From Halopseudomonas pertucinogena (GTDB lineage: Bacteria; Pseudomonadota; Gammaproteobacteria; Pseudomonadales; Pseudomonadaceae): a DNA stretch of 64,000 nucleotides. The stretch is from assembly GCF_014646575.1 (NCBI RefSeq), contig NZ_BMNN01000002.1, positions 1-64,000 on the forward strand, in the 5' to 3' direction. A program made the position numbers and the translations under genes. Of the stretch, positions 18,159 to 31,505 are shown one piece after another; position 1 is the first letter of the stretch, and each line of letters opens with the position of its first letter. Below the pieces are notes generated by a model. It was not told the DNA's origin and made no database searches. It saw only the letters and a program-made list of their open reading frames with translations.

Positions 18159-19283
18159 TCAGAGTTTGCGCACCACGATACTGCCGATCGAATAGCCCGC
18201 CCCGAAGGAGCAGATTACGCCAAGGGCGCCGGCGTCCAGATCATCCTGATACTTGTGGAAGGCGATGATCGAGCCCGCCGAGCTGGTGTTGGCGTATTCA
18301 TCCAGTACCACCGGCGCTTCCTTCTGCAGATCCGGGTCACGTCCCAGCAGCTTGCGGGCAATCAGCATGTTCATGTTCAGGTTGGCCTGGTGCAGCCAGA
18401 AGCGGCTGATGTTCTCCACCGGTATCTCCAGCTCCTGCAGCTGATTCGAGATCAGCTCCGCCACCATGGGGCACACCTCACGGAACACCTTCCGCCCCTC
18501 CTGCACGAACAGCTTGTCAGGCTTGCCGATCCCGCTCTCGTCCGCCCGGTTGAGGAAGCCGAAGTTGTTGCGGATGTTGTTTGAGAACTGGGTCAGCAAA
18601 CGGGTGCCCACCACTTCGAACTGATGCTCGGAACGGGCCTGATCTGCTCGCTCCATGACCACTGCGGTGCAGGCGTCACCGAAGATGAAGTGGCTGTCCC
18701 GGTCACGGAAGTTCATGTGGCCGGTGCAGATCTCGGGGTTGACCATGAGAATGGCACGGGCTTGCCCACTGCCGATGCTGTTCACCGCATTCTGAATACC
18801 GAAGGTGGCCGACGAGCACGCCACGTTCATGTCGAAACCGAAGCCTTCGATGCCCAGCGCTGCCTGCACTTCCACGGCGACCGCAGGGTAGGCCCGCTGC
18901 AGGTTGGAACAGGCGACGATCACCCCATCAATGTCGGCAGCCGTGCGGCCTGCACGCTGCAGCGCCTGCTCCGCCGCCTTCACCGACATCTCACAGAGGA
19001 TCGACCACTCCTCGTTGCTGCGCTCGGGTATGCTTGGCACCATGCGATCGATATCGAGGATGCCGCTCTTGTTGGTGACGAAACGGCTCCTGATGCCGGA
19101 GGCCTTTTCGATGAACTCGCTGCTGGACAGCGGCGCCGCATCCATCTCACCGGCCTCGATGGCCTGCGCGTTCTCCGCGTTGAAGCGTTCTGCCCAGGCA
19201 TTGAAACTGGCGACCAGTTCGTCATTGCTGATGCTGTGCGGCGGGGTGTACAAACCTGTGCCACTGATTACTACTTTATGCAC
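18159..19283 (-). CDS. 3-oxoacyl-ACP synthase III family protein (FabH-like, PA3286 type)
   Basis: This 374-residue thiolase-fold condensing enzyme has the catalytic triad in place: Cys in FDMNVACSSATFG, His in FWLHQANLNMNML, Asn in EYANTSSAGS. The long N-terminal segment (SFNAWAERFNAENAQAIEAG) separates it from primary FabH and matches the Pseudomonas PA3286 type, known to condense medium-chain acyl-CoA from beta-oxidation with malonyl-ACP. The GTG at 19283 is chosen over a TTG at 19289 because GAAGAGG lies 7 nt before it and homologues begin MHKVVISG. It starts just after the stop of the interrupted hydrolase gene, so they form one unit. Confidence 0.88.
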   Translation of the reverse strand: MHKVVISGTGLYTPPHSISNDELVASFNAWAERFNAENAQAIEAGEMDAAPLSSSEFIEKASGIRSRFVTNKSGILDIDRMVPSIPERSNEEWSILCEMSVKAAEQALQRAGRTAADIDGVIVACSNLQRAYPAVAVEVQAALGIEGFGFDMNVACSSATFGIQNAVNSIGSGQARAILMVNPEICTGHMNFRDRDSHFIFGDACTAVVMERADQARSEHQFEVVGTRLLTQFSNNIRNNFGFLNRADESGIGKPDKLFVQEGRKVFREVCPMVAELISNQLQELEIPVENISRFWLHQANLNMNMLIARKLLGRDPDLQKEAPVVLDEYANTSSAGSIIAFHKYQDDLDAGALGVICSFGAGYSIGSIVVRKL

Positions 19284-19285
19284 GG

Positions 19286-20176
19286 TCAAGCCTCTTCATA
19301 TCCGTTCTGTTCTGTATTACGCGCTGCGTGCCGAGCCATCCAGGACAGAATCACTGGATAATGGTCCACCGCTGCCTGCGGATGGGTCAACAGGTCGAGA
19401 TGGCCGTAGCTTCGGGAGCTGCCAGTCCCTTTCTGCAGCACAACGAGCTGCGCATCATGCACACCCAGTTCGCGGGCGAATTGCCTGATATCGGCGGGAT
19501 GCCCCAGGCAGTGATCGTCGCGGCCGGCGATGTAGAGACTGCCCGGCCAGTTCAGATCAGTCACTGCTGCAGCATAATCGAAACAATCCTGTGGGTCGCG
19601 CCATTTTCCGCCATTCTGCCAGATTCGCACTTCCTCGTGCAGCTGGCGGGATATATCCACCTGACCCAGCCCCAGCGTGCGCAGTGCCAGCGAGCCGTGG
19701 CGCCGCCCTAGTCAGGGCGCTATCCGGCCCCACATCAGGTCAAGCAATATACGCCGCCGCCAGCTTCGCTGGGAGCAGACCCGGCGTACACCGATCTGGA
19801 CCAGGCCGGCAACCTTGTCCAGCCAGACGGGAGCGCGCAGCAGCGCACTGGCAGCCAGCACGCCGCCCCACCCCTGTGAAATGATGAAAAACCGCTCGCC
19901 CGGGTGCGCACGGGTCAGTTGATCAAACAGCGCCGGAAGGTCTTCGGTTATCAGCCGGTGCTGGCTGACGTCCTCCACCGCCATCGGCAGATCGGCGACA
20001 TGAACGCTGTAGCCAGCCGCGGCCAACCAGGGGGCCAGACCGGTGTCCGGCGTCGGGTTGAACACCTGTGCGGTCTGCCCCAGCCCATGGAGCAGCAATA
20101 CCGGAGTTCCGACATCACCGAAGCGGCGCAGCAGCAATTGGGAGCCAGCCGGGGCCGGCGTGATCAGCGAGGTCAT
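19286..20176 (-). pseudogene. alpha/beta-hydrolase gene interrupted by an in-frame TGA
   Basis: Two open frames, 20176-19712 and 19660-19286, lie in the same reading frame and together make one alpha/beta-hydrolase of about 295 residues. The first part has LLLRRFGDVGTPVLLLHGLGQ and the nucleophile-elbow region. The second has LYIAGRDDHCLGHP (acid residue loop) and YGHLDLL (catalytic His). Between them a single TGA at 19714-19712 breaks the frame after WGRIAP, and translation beyond the TGA continues as LGRRHGSLALRTLGLGQVDI without further stops. No frameshift is needed. The elbow reads SQGWGG, with Gly where Ser is usual. It follows hrpA by 52 nt and precedes the FabH-like gene by 2 nt. It could be a nonsense mutation, a sequencing error or recoding. 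Confidence 0.75.
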
Positions 20177-20228
20177 GCCATGTCCATGTTGATAGTGTCC
20201 TGGCTGGAGTCTACCCCTTCTGTGGGTC

Positions 20229-24128
<3,900 letters not shown>

Positions 24129-24149
24129 GGGTTCCCGATTGGCAGAATG

Positions 24150-24182
24150 AAAAAAGCCCCGACCGGATCGCCGGGCGGGGCT
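24150..24182 (-). terminator. Rho-independent terminator after fadD (first ligase)
   Basis: On the minus strand AGCCCCG pairs with CGGGGCT around an inner GC-rich stem-loop and is followed by six T. It lies 27 nt after the stop codon at 24210. Confidence 0.88.
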
Positions 24183-24209
24183 ATTGTCGCAAAGAAGCGA
24201 CCCCGGGTG

Positions 24210-25895
24210 CTATGCAGCGAGTTTCTTCAGTTCCTCGTCGCGCAGTTCCCGGCGCAGTATCTTGCCGACGTTGGTGGTCGGCAGGCTGTCGCGGAACTCC
24301 ACCTCCTTGGGCACCTTGTAGGCGGTGAGCTTGTCGCGCATGTGAGCACGCACCTCATCAGCGCTCAGCTGGGCGCCCGGCTCCCTGACGATGAATACCT
24401 TGATCGCTTCACCGGTCTTGTCGTTGGGTATGCCGATGGCCGCGCATTGCAGCACGCCCGGGATGGCCGCCATCACGTCTTCCAGCTCGTTGGGATAGAC
24501 GTTGAAGCCGGACACCACGATCATGTCCTTCTTGCGGTCGACAATGCGCATGTAGCCATCCTCCTGGATGATGGCGATGTCGCCGGTGCGCAGCCAGCCC
24601 TCGGCGTCCATCACCTCGGCGGTGGCCTCCTCGCGCTGCCAGTACCCTTTCATCACCTGCGGACCCTTCACGCACAGCTCGCCGCGCTCGCCGATACCCA
24701 GCTCGTTGCCGTCATCATCAACCACCTTGCACAGCGTCGAGGGCACCGGGATGCCGATCGTACCGAGCTGAGCGGCATTGGCCGGGTTCACCGATACCAC
24801 CGGGCTGGTTTCGGTCATGCCGTATCCTTCGGAGACTTCGCAGCCGGTCACCTTCTGCCATCGTTCGGCGGTTGCCTGCTGCAGCGCCATGCCGCCGGAC
24901 AGGGTCAGCTTCATGCCGCTGAAGTCCAGCTGGCGGAACTGTTCGTTATTGCACAGCGCGGTGAACAGCGTGTTCAGGCCGACAAACGCCGAGAACCGGT
25001 ACCGACTCATCTCCTTGACCGTGGCAGGTATGTCCCGCGGGTTGGTAATCAGTATGTTGTGACCACCCAGCAGCATGACCGACATGCAATGGAAGGTGAA
25101 CGCATAGATGTGATACAGCGGCAACGGGCAGATGATCACCTCACCGCCTTCCACCATGTCCGAGGGCATCATCACCTTGCACTGCAGCATGTTGGCGATC
25201 AGGTTGCGGTGGGTAAGCATGGCGCCCTTGGCCACGCCGGTGGTGCCGCCGGTGTATTGCAGCACGGCGGTGTCCTCTGCCGCTGGCGATGCCTCGGTGA
25301 AACGCTCGCCGGCGCCCATCTTCATTGCCCTGACGAAGGGCACCGAGCCGGGAATGTTCCAGGCGGGCACCATCTTCTTCACATGTTTGACGACACTGTT
25401 GACCAGCACCCGCTTGAAGGTCGGCAGCATGTCGCCAACCTCGGTAACGATCACGTGTCTGACCTGGGTTCTGGGCACGACCTGTTCGGCCAGATGGGCC
25501 ATATTGGCCAGACAGACCAGCGCCTTGGCGCCCGAATCGTTGAACTGGTGCTCCATCTCACGGGCGGTATACAGCGGGTTGGTGTTGACCACTACATAAC
25601 CGGCACGCATGGCGCCGAACACGACGATGGGATATTGCAGGACGTTGGGCAGCTGTACGGCGATGCGGTCGCCCGGCTGCAGACCGGAATGCTTCTGCAG
25701 GTAGGCAGCGAACTCCCCGGATAGCCGGTACATCTCGCCCCAGGTGATGGTCTTGCCGAGGTTGGTGAAGGCCGCCTTGTCGGCGAAGCGTTCACAGGAT
25801 TCTTTCAGGACTGCCAGAACGTTGGGATACTGACCGGCATCTATCTCGGTGGGGATACCGTCCGGATACTTGTCAGCCCAAAAATTCTCATGCAT
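24210..25895 (-). CDS. fadD1: long-chain fatty acid-CoA ligase (FadD1 type)
   Basis: This 561-residue ANL-superfamily enzyme activates fatty acids to acyl-CoA through an acyl-adenylate. Motifs are YTGGTTGVAKGAMLTH (P-loop, A3), YGMTETSPVVS (A5), GWLRTGDIAII (A7), DRKKDMIVVSGFNVYPNE (A8/FACS signature) and the Lys in PTTNVGKILRRELRD (A10). The ATG at 25895 starts MHENFWADKYPDGI, matching Pseudomonas FadD1, and is preceded by AGGGGG. The extra 20 codons upstream are not family-like. It is the downstream member of a tandem ligase pair with the gene at 26155-27840, each having its own terminator. Confidence 0.94.
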   Translation of the reverse strand: MHENFWADKYPDGIPTEIDAGQYPNVLAVLKESCERFADKAAFTNLGKTITWGEMYRLSGEFAAYLQKHSGLQPGDRIAVQLPNVLQYPIVVFGAMRAGYVVVNTNPLYTAREMEHQFNDSGAKALVCLANMAHLAEQVVPRTQVRHVIVTEVGDMLPTFKRVLVNSVVKHVKKMVPAWNIPGSVPFVRAMKMGAGERFTEASPAAEDTAVLQYTGGTTGVAKGAMLTHRNLIANMLQCKVMMPSDMVEGGEVIICPLPLYHIYAFTFHCMSVMLLGGHNILITNPRDIPATVKEMSRYRFSAFVGLNTLFTALCNNEQFRQLDFSGMKLTLSGGMALQQATAERWQKVTGCEVSEGYGMTETSPVVSVNPANAAQLGTIGIPVPSTLCKVVDDDGNELGIGERGELCVKGPQVMKGYWQREEATAEVMDAEGWLRTGDIAIIQEDGYMRIVDRKKDMIVVSGFNVYPNELEDVMAAIPGVLQCAAIGIPNDKTGEAIKVFIVREPGAQLSADEVRAHMRDKLTAYKVPKEVEFRDSLPTTNVGKILRRELRDEELKKLAA

Positions 25896-26114
25896 GAAGA
25901 CCCCCTGGATGCGTCCAATTTGCAGTGATGCTGCTGTTTTATTTGAAGTGGGCAAAAATGTGATTTCGACTCATCCGTGAATATTTGGCTCACTCTGGTC
26001 GAAAAGTGGCTGAAGCCTAACAGCTTTTCCAGACTCAGGCCACCGTTTCCGAAGGCCCGTTACAGACCCTTACAGAAGCGTCCGCAGCGGTGGAAAGCGT
26101 GTCGATCAGGCATG

Positions 26115-26139
26115 AAAAAGCCGGCTGTTGCCAGCCGGC
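26115..26139 (-). terminator. Rho-independent terminator after fadD (second ligase)
   Basis: On the minus strand a 7-bp GCCGGCT/AGCCGGC stem with 6-nt loop is followed by TTTTT. It lies 15 nt after the stop at 26155. The rest of the 259-bp gap to fadD1 holds no gene and no promoter I could name. Confidence 0.88.
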
Positions 26140-26154
26140 GTCGATCATCCCCGC

Positions 26155-27840
26155 TCAGGCGTCGCGCAGTTCGCGGCGCAGGATCTTGCCTACCGGTGTC
26201 ATCGGCAGTGATTCGCGCAACTCATAGTGCTTGGGTACCTTATAGCCGGTGAAGTTGGCCTTGCAGTAGGCCTTCAGCTCGTCCACGGTCAGATCCGGGG
26301 AAGACGGCACGACGAAGAGTTTCACTGCCTCGCCGGACTTCTCGTCGGGAACGCCGATGGCGGCGGCATTGGCCACCTTCGGATGGGCTGCAACCACGTC
26401 CTCGATCTCGTTCGGATAGACGTTGAAGCCCGAGACGATGATCATGTCCTTGATCCGGTCGACGATACGGACAAAACCGTCCTCGTCGATGATCGCCACG
26501 TCTCCGGTTCTGAACCAGCCGTCGGCATCCATCACTTCCGCAGTGGCTTCCGGGCGCTGCCAGTAACCTTTCATCACCTGCGGCCCCTTGACGCAAAGCT
26601 CGCCACGCTCACCCAGCGGCAGCTCGTTGCCCTCTTCGTCCACCACCTTCAGGGCAGTGCCGGGCGCGGGCAAACCTACCGAGCCCAGCTTCGCCAGGCC
26701 GTCCCCCGGGCTCGCACACACCACCGGCGAGCACTCGGTCAGACCGTAGCCTTCGCCGATCAGCACGCCGGTCTTGCCCTGCCACCGCTCTGCGGTCGCC
26801 TTGACCAGGGCCGTGCCGCCTGAAGTCGTGCTTTTCAGCCTGGAGAAATCGATGTCTTTGAACTCAGGATGATCCATCAGCGCAACGAACAGGGTGTTGA
26901 GCCCCACGATGGACGAGAACTGCCACTTCTTCAGCTCCTTGATGAAGCCGGGAATATCCCTCGGATTGGTGATCAGCACGTTGTGCTGACCGGACAGCAT
27001 CATGCACATGCAATGCACGGTGAAGGCATAGATGTGATACAGCGGCAGGGGCGCGATGACTATCTCGCCACCCTCTTCCATCAGCCGGTTGCCCTCGCTG
27101 TCAAGCTGCTGCATGTTGGCATGCACCTGCAGCATGTTGGCCACGAGGTTGCCGTGGGTGAGCATGGCACCCTTGGCCACGCCGGTGGTTCCACCGGTAT
27201 ATTGCAGCACCGCCACGTCATCCAGCGTGCGGGTCACCGGCACCGGGGTATCGTCGCCGCACCGACCCAGCGCTGCCTTGAGGGAAACCGCCTGCGGCAG
27301 GCTGTAGCGCGGCACCATCTTCTTCACGTACTTGACCGCAGCGTTGACCAGCAGCCCTTTCAGGCCCGGCAGCATATCGCCCATGCGGGCTTCAAAGAGA
27401 TACTTGATTTCGGTATCGGGAAGGACTTCCTCGACCAGATTGCCGAAGATGTTCATGTAGATCAGCGCCCGGGCTCCGGAATCGGTGAACTGATGGCGCA
27501 TCTCGCGGGCGGTGTACAGCGGGTTGGTATTGACCACAACCAGGCCCGCCCGCATCGCGCCGAATACCGCCACGGGAAACTGCAGCACGTTGGGCATCTG
27601 GATGGCGATGCGGTCACCGGGCTTGAGGTCGGTGAATTTCTGGATATAGCAGGCAAAGGCAGCTGAATGGCGGTCGATATCGCCCCATGTGAGCGTCACC
27701 CCCATATTGGTGAAGGCGGCCCGCTCCGCATGCTTGGCACAGGAGGCGTCGAACACCTCGAGAATCGAGCCATACTGGCTCAGGTCGATATCGTTACTGA
27801 CCCCCTTGGGTCGCTTGTCATTCCAGAACGATGCTTCCAT
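26155..27840 (-). CDS. fadD2: long-chain fatty acid-CoA ligase (FadD2 type)
   Basis: This second ANL acyl-CoA ligase, 561 residues, is clearly paralogous to its neighbour fadD1. It shows YTGGTTGVAKGAMLTHGN, YGLTECSPVVCASP, GWFRTGDVAIIDEDGF, DRIKDMIIVSGFNVYPNE and the PMTPVGKILRRELRD Lys motif. I take the ATG at 27840 (MEASFWNDKRPKGV). An in-frame ATG at 27849 lies only 2 nt from the AGGAG and is less likely. It is divergent from phaJ across about 206 bp. In Pseudomonas aeruginosa this pair and the hydratase form the same neighbourhood, linking fatty acid activation to PHA monomer supply. Confidence 0.93.
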   Translation of the reverse strand: MEASFWNDKRPKGVSNDIDLSQYGSILEVFDASCAKHAERAAFTNMGVTLTWGDIDRHSAAFACYIQKFTDLKPGDRIAIQMPNVLQFPVAVFGAMRAGLVVVNTNPLYTAREMRHQFTDSGARALIYMNIFGNLVEEVLPDTEIKYLFEARMGDMLPGLKGLLVNAAVKYVKKMVPRYSLPQAVSLKAALGRCGDDTPVPVTRTLDDVAVLQYTGGTTGVAKGAMLTHGNLVANMLQVHANMQQLDSEGNRLMEEGGEIVIAPLPLYHIYAFTVHCMCMMLSGQHNVLITNPRDIPGFIKELKKWQFSSIVGLNTLFVALMDHPEFKDIDFSRLKSTTSGGTALVKATAERWQGKTGVLIGEGYGLTECSPVVCASPGDGLAKLGSVGLPAPGTALKVVDEEGNELPLGERGELCVKGPQVMKGYWQRPEATAEVMDADGWFRTGDVAIIDEDGFVRIVDRIKDMIIVSGFNVYPNEIEDVVAAHPKVANAAAIGVPDEKSGEAVKLFVVPSSPDLTVDELKAYCKANFTGYKVPKHYELRESLPMTPVGKILRRELRDA

Positions 27841-28046
27841 TGGCTCCATTTCTCCTGTTGGAGTGTCAAGCGTCCATACATGCCTATGCAGACACTTGTC
27901 TTGTTATTATCAGTCGGCCATAGCCGTGGCCCTGCGCCAAATTACCAGCAACGCGGCAAAATACAAAACGGCCTTTTGTTTCATTTTTGTTTCCCATACT
28001 GCCGAACCGGCCACCGGCCGAGTCGGCTCAGACTGGAGTCTAGTTC

Positions 28047-28514
28047 ATGTCCATGTTGGAAAACCGCACCTATGATCAGCTGTCCGTGGGCGTTCATGCG
28101 AGTCTTGAGCACACCGTCACCGAACGGGATCTGATCCTGTTCGCCGCTGTGTCCGGAGACGTCAATCCGGTACATCTGGACGAGGAGTTCGCCGCCGCGA
28201 CGCCGTTCAAGGGCCGGATCGCCCACGGCATGCTGTCCGGTGCGCTGATCTCCGCTGCCATCGCCTGCGAACTGCCGGGCCCGGGATCCATCTACATCGG
28301 TCAGGAAATGAGTTTCCTGCGGCCGGTGCGGCCGGGTGACGACATCCGCATCGAGCTGGAGGTGCTTGAGAAGTTGCCGAAGAACCGGGTACGCATCGCG
28401 ACCCGCGTGGTGAATCAGGAAGGCAAGAAGGTGGTGGATGGGGTCGCAACGGTCATGGCGCCCACGGAAAATGTCAGCGTTCCCCGCCCTCAGCTGCCGG
28501 AGGTGAGCTTCTGA
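28047..28514 (+). CDS. phaJ: (R)-specific enoyl-CoA hydratase (MaoC-like)
   Basis: This 155-residue hot-dog-fold hydratase converts trans-2-enoyl-CoA to (R)-3-hydroxyacyl-CoA, the route from beta-oxidation to medium-chain polyhydroxyalkanoate. The catalytic Asp/His pair is in the hydratase-2 motif: SGDVNPVHLDEEFAAATPF followed by GRIAHGML. GGAG lies 8 nt before the ATG at 28047. The symbol follows its position next to the fadD pair and the PhaJ1-type length. Other MaoC proteins of this size have different substrates, so the exact chain-length class is open. Confidence 0.87.
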   Translation: MSMLENRTYDQLSVGVHASLEHTVTERDLILFAAVSGDVNPVHLDEEFAAATPFKGRIAHGMLSGALISAAIACELPGPGSIYIGQEMSFLRPVRPGDDIRIELEVLEKLPKNRVRIATRVVNQEGKKVVDGVATVMAPTENVSVPRPQLPEVSF

Positions 28515-28533
28515 AGCCCCGATGCCAGAAACG

Positions 28534-28567
28534 AAAACGGCCGCCCCCTCCCCGGGGCGGCCGTTTT
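28534..28567. terminator. Bidirectional Rho-independent terminator (phaJ / ykvI-like)
   Basis: A 14-bp perfect stem (28534-28547 with 28554-28567) has four A at its left foot and four T at its right foot, so it works for both converging genes. It lies 19 nt after phaJ and 17 nt after the end of the transporter gene. Confidence 0.9.
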
Positions 28568-28584
28568 GCATTGGCGGCTGCAGA

Positions 28585-29694
28585 TTATTGGTGCCTGGCG
28601 CGGGAATCGCTGGCCAACTGCTCGTCGCTGCGATTGCGGGTGCGCAGCCAGCTCATGGCAATGGCGATGATCAGAATCAACCCCACCACACCGAGCATCG
28701 GGTATACGGTACCCACCAGTTTGGTAAAGCCCACCTGGCTCAGGGCCAGTCCGACAAGGGCGAAGATGGCACTCAGGGCGCGGAAGCGGTTTGTCTCCGG
28801 AGCCGCAAAACGGGCACTGAATGCGAAGAACATACCCACTGCAGTGCTGTAGATCATACAGATGAGTGCCAGCGACATCAGCATCGCCAGCCAGGGGTGA
28901 ATCTGGTTTGCCAGCTGAAGGGTCGGAATTTCGACACCCAGCAGTCGATCCATATTGGCGAACATGCCGATGTTCAGCAAAATGATCAGGAAGCCCAGAC
29001 CCAGGCCACCGGCGATCCCGCCCAGGGCAGCCGCCTTGGGCTGCTTGGTCAGCCCGCCGATCACGGCCAGCATGGGGAAGCCCACGGCAATGTTTAAGGA
29101 GGCCCACAGCAGACCGCTCAGCGCCCAGTGGGGAACTTCCGCTCCGAGAAAGGTGATGATCGCTGCTTGCTCGGCGGCCTGATTCAGCTCTTCACGGGAA
29201 CCGGTACTGGTGTAGATCGAGTAAACGGTGACGGCCAGCACCATTATGAGCAGGAAAGGCATCACGGCGCTGTTCAGGTTGATGATGCCGCGGACATTCA
29301 GACACAGGGTGCCGATCACCAGCACCGTCATCAGCGTAGAGCCGATAAGGGGAGCGAGCCCGAACTGCTGGGCCAGCGTCGAGCCGGCTCCGGCCAGCAT
29401 CCCCACGCCCACGCCATACAGGAAGAAGGACAGAACCACGTCCACCACTAAACCTGCCTTCTCACCGAACAGGGTGTACAGCACCTGCTTGTGCGAGCCG
29501 GCTTGCATGATCGAGCTGATACGCGCGATATGCATGCCGAGGAAGGCAAACAGCACGGCTGCAACCACCGAGCCGGCGACACCCGCGATGCCGTATCCGG
29601 TAAAGAACTGGATGACCTCGTTCCCGGATGCAAAACCACCGCCGATGACCACCGACATATAGGCCAGTGCGATCTGAAAGGAGTGTTTGTTCAT
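28585..29694 (-). CDS. YkvI-like membrane transporter
   Basis: This 369-residue inner-membrane protein has about 10 hydrophobic segments and belongs to the YkvI/COG3949 family, distant relatives of the LeuT/APC fold. The first helix carries the glycine-rich unwound stretch AYMSVVIGGGFASGNEVIQFF, like ion/substrate sites in that fold. It lies 44 nt after ridA on the same strand and is therefore probably part of the dad operon. An amino-acid uptake role fits that context but is inference. The substrate is unknown. Confidence 0.85.
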   Translation of the reverse strand: MNKHSFQIALAYMSVVIGGGFASGNEVIQFFTGYGIAGVAGSVVAAVLFAFLGMHIARISSIMQAGSHKQVLYTLFGEKAGLVVDVVLSFFLYGVGVGMLAGAGSTLAQQFGLAPLIGSTLMTVLVIGTLCLNVRGIINLNSAVMPFLLIMVLAVTVYSIYTSTGSREELNQAAEQAAIITFLGAEVPHWALSGLLWASLNIAVGFPMLAVIGGLTKQPKAAALGGIAGGLGLGFLIILLNIGMFANMDRLLGVEIPTLQLANQIHPWLAMLMSLALICMIYSTAVGMFFAFSARFAAPETNRFRALSAIFALVGLALSQVGFTKLVGTVYPMLGVVGLILIIAIAMSWLRTRNRSDEQLASDSRARHQ

Positions 29695-29738
29695 TCTTGT
29701 GATCTCTACGTAGTCTTTATAATTCTAGTTGAGCCGCC

Positions 29739-30095
29739 TTACTCTCGCTTGACGGCTGTTACTGACATTTCCACCAGAATGTCGTGCTCGCACATTCCGG
29801 CCTCCACTGTGGCTCGCGCCGGGGCAACGCCCTCAGGCAGCCAGCGATCCCACACGGCATTCATGCCGGCGAAATCGCGCTCGATATCTTTCAGGTAGAT
29901 GGTTACCGAAAGAATATGCCTCTTGTCGCTGCCCGCCTCAGCGAGCAGTTTCTCGATTTCCTGCAGGGTCTCGCTGGTCTGCTGCTCGACCCCGGCTTCC
30001 AGGTTCTCCGCCACCTGACCGGACAGGTATATGGTATCCCGGTGGATGACGACCTGGCTCATGCGCCGATCAGTGTGCAGTCGCTGTATCGCCAT
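29739..30095 (-). CDS. RidA family protein
   Basis: This 118-residue YjgF/YER057c/UK114-type protein hydrolyses reactive enamine/imine intermediates, which D-amino acid dehydrogenase and PLP enzymes release. Family marks are [13 protein letters not shown], the oligomer/active-site Arg in [10 protein letters not shown] and the C-terminal [13 protein letters not shown]. It overlaps the 3' end of dadA by 26 nt. An AAGGA lies 8 nt before the ATG. A RidA gene after dadA is a known Pseudomonas arrangement. It is of the dad-linked RidA subgroup rather than archetypal RidA. Confidence 0.92.
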   Translation of the reverse strand: MAIQRLHTDRRMSQVVIHRDTIYLSGQVAENLEAGVEQQTSETLQEIEKLLAEAGSDKRHILSVTIYLKDIERDFAGMNAVWDRWLPEGVAPARATVEAGMCEHDILVEMSVTAVKRE

Positions 30096-31365
30096 GGGCG
30101 GAATCCTTGCTGTTGCCGTAACGGGAAATACTCAACCCTTCGGTGCTGATCTGCGGCTTCTTCTTCGCCAGCAGATCTGCCAGCAGACGCGCCGACCCGC
30201 AGGCCATGGTCCAGCCCAAGGTGCCATGCCCGGTATTCAGGAACAGGTTGCGGTAGCGGGTGGGCCCGATGATAGGCGTACCGTCCGGCGTGGCCGGACG
30301 CAGGCCGGTCCACAGATTAAGACTGCTGGTATCAGCAGCGCCCGGGAACAGATCATTGATGATCATCTTCAGGGTCTCGCCCTTGCGCGGATCGATCTTC
30401 ATGTCGAAACCACGGATTTCCGCCATGCCGCCAACTCGGATGCGGTTGTCGAAACGGGTGATGGCCACCTTATAGGTTTCGTCGAGCATGGTCGAGACCG
30501 GCGCCTTGCCCTCGTCGATGATCGGCACGGTGATCGAGTAGCCTTTCAGCGGATAGATCGGGGCGCGGATGCCCAGCGGCGCCAGCATCTGCGGACTGAA
30601 GCTGCCGAGCGCAACGACATAGTTGTCTGCCGTCAGCAGCTTGCCGTCCACCCAGACACCATTGAGGCGGTCGCCGGCATAGTCCAGGCGCTCTATATTC
30701 TGATTGAAGCGGAACTCGACACCCAGCTCACGGGCCATCTCGGCAATGCGCCGGGTGAATTTGAGGCAATCGCCGGTCTGGTCATTGGGCACCCGCAGGC
30801 CGCCGGTGAGCTTGTCCACCGACCCGGCCAGACCCGGCTCGGCATTGATCAGCGTCTTGCGATCGAGCAGCTCGTAGGGCACGCCCATCTGCTCCAGCAC
30901 CTTGATGTCCTTCGCCGCATTGTCGAGCTGGGCCTGGGTACGGAACAGCTGCGTCAGCCCGAGCTGGCGGTCCTCATAGCTGATTCCGGTCTCGATGCGC
31001 AGCTCGTCCAGGCAGTCGCGGCTGTATTCGGACAGCCGCACCATGCGCTCCTTGTTCACCGCGTAACGGGCCGCAGTGCAGTTGCGCAGCATCTGCGCCA
31101 TGAACATGTACTGGTTGACATCCGCGGTCGGCTTGATAGCCAGCGGAGCATGCTTCTGCAGCATCCACTTGATGGCCTTGAACGGCACGCCGGGGGCCGC
31201 CCAGGGTGACGCATAACCGGGGGAGATCTGGCCGGCGTTGGCATGACTGGTTTCTTCGGCCACGGCCGGCTGGCGGTCGATCACCGTCACCTCGAAGCCC
31301 TGACGCGCAAGATAATAGGCGCTGGTGGTGCCCACAACGCCACTGCCAAGAACCAGAATATGCAT
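30070..31365 (-). CDS. dadA: D-amino acid dehydrogenase
   Basis: This 431-residue FAD enzyme oxidises D-alanine and other D-amino acids to 2-oxo acids and feeds electrons to the respiratory chain at the inner membrane. The N-terminal dinucleotide fold is [19 protein letters not shown], followed by the DAAO-family motifs [20 protein letters not shown] and, near the C-terminus, [17 protein letters not shown] and [14 protein letters not shown]. Length is normal. It is divergent from the Lrp-type regulator gene 140 bp away and overlaps the ridA gene downstream. Confidence 0.96.
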   Translation of the reverse strand: MHILVLGSGVVGTTSAYYLARQGFEVTVIDRQPAVAEETSHANAGQISPGYASPWAAPGVPFKAIKWMLQKHAPLAIKPTADVNQYMFMAQMLRNCTAARYAVNKERMVRLSEYSRDCLDELRIETGISYEDRQLGLTQLFRTQAQLDNAAKDIKVLEQMGVPYELLDRKTLINAEPGLAGSVDKLTGGLRVPNDQTGDCLKFTRRIAEMARELGVEFRFNQNIERLDYAGDRLNGVWVDGKLLTADNYVVALGSFSPQMLAPLGIRAPIYPLKGYSITVPIIDEGKAPVSTMLDETYKVAITRFDNRIRVGGMAEIRGFDMKIDPRKGETLKMIINDLFPGAADTSSLNLWTGLRPATPDGTPIIGPTRYRNLFLNTGHGTLGWTMACGSARLLADLLAKKKPQISTEGLSISRYGNSKDSAHGDTATAH

Positions 31366-31505
31366 TGCTCAACTCCTCGTCCCCACCGGGGTCATTCACG
31401 ATTGCCGGATTATAGGAGAGCCATCACAGTTGATTTCACTATTTTAGGCGCTATATTTAGCTCTTAATCCCGTTCAATTAGCCGAAGGTCTAGACAGATT
31501 CCCCA

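Noticed and set aside
19286..20176. Frameshift in the hydrolase gene
   Set aside because: The two parts are in the same frame (20176 and 19660 differ by a multiple of three), so a single stop codon and not an indel separates them.
24210..27840. Recent tandem duplication of fadD
   Set aside because: The two ligases share motifs but differ in many positions and at their N-termini. Such pairs are old and common in Pseudomonas.
27963..27979. Palindrome ACAAAA-N5-TTTTGT between fadD2 and phaJ as a PsrA site
   Set aside because: It lacks the AAAC/GTTT half-sites of the PsrA consensus. It could be another operator, but evidence is too thin.
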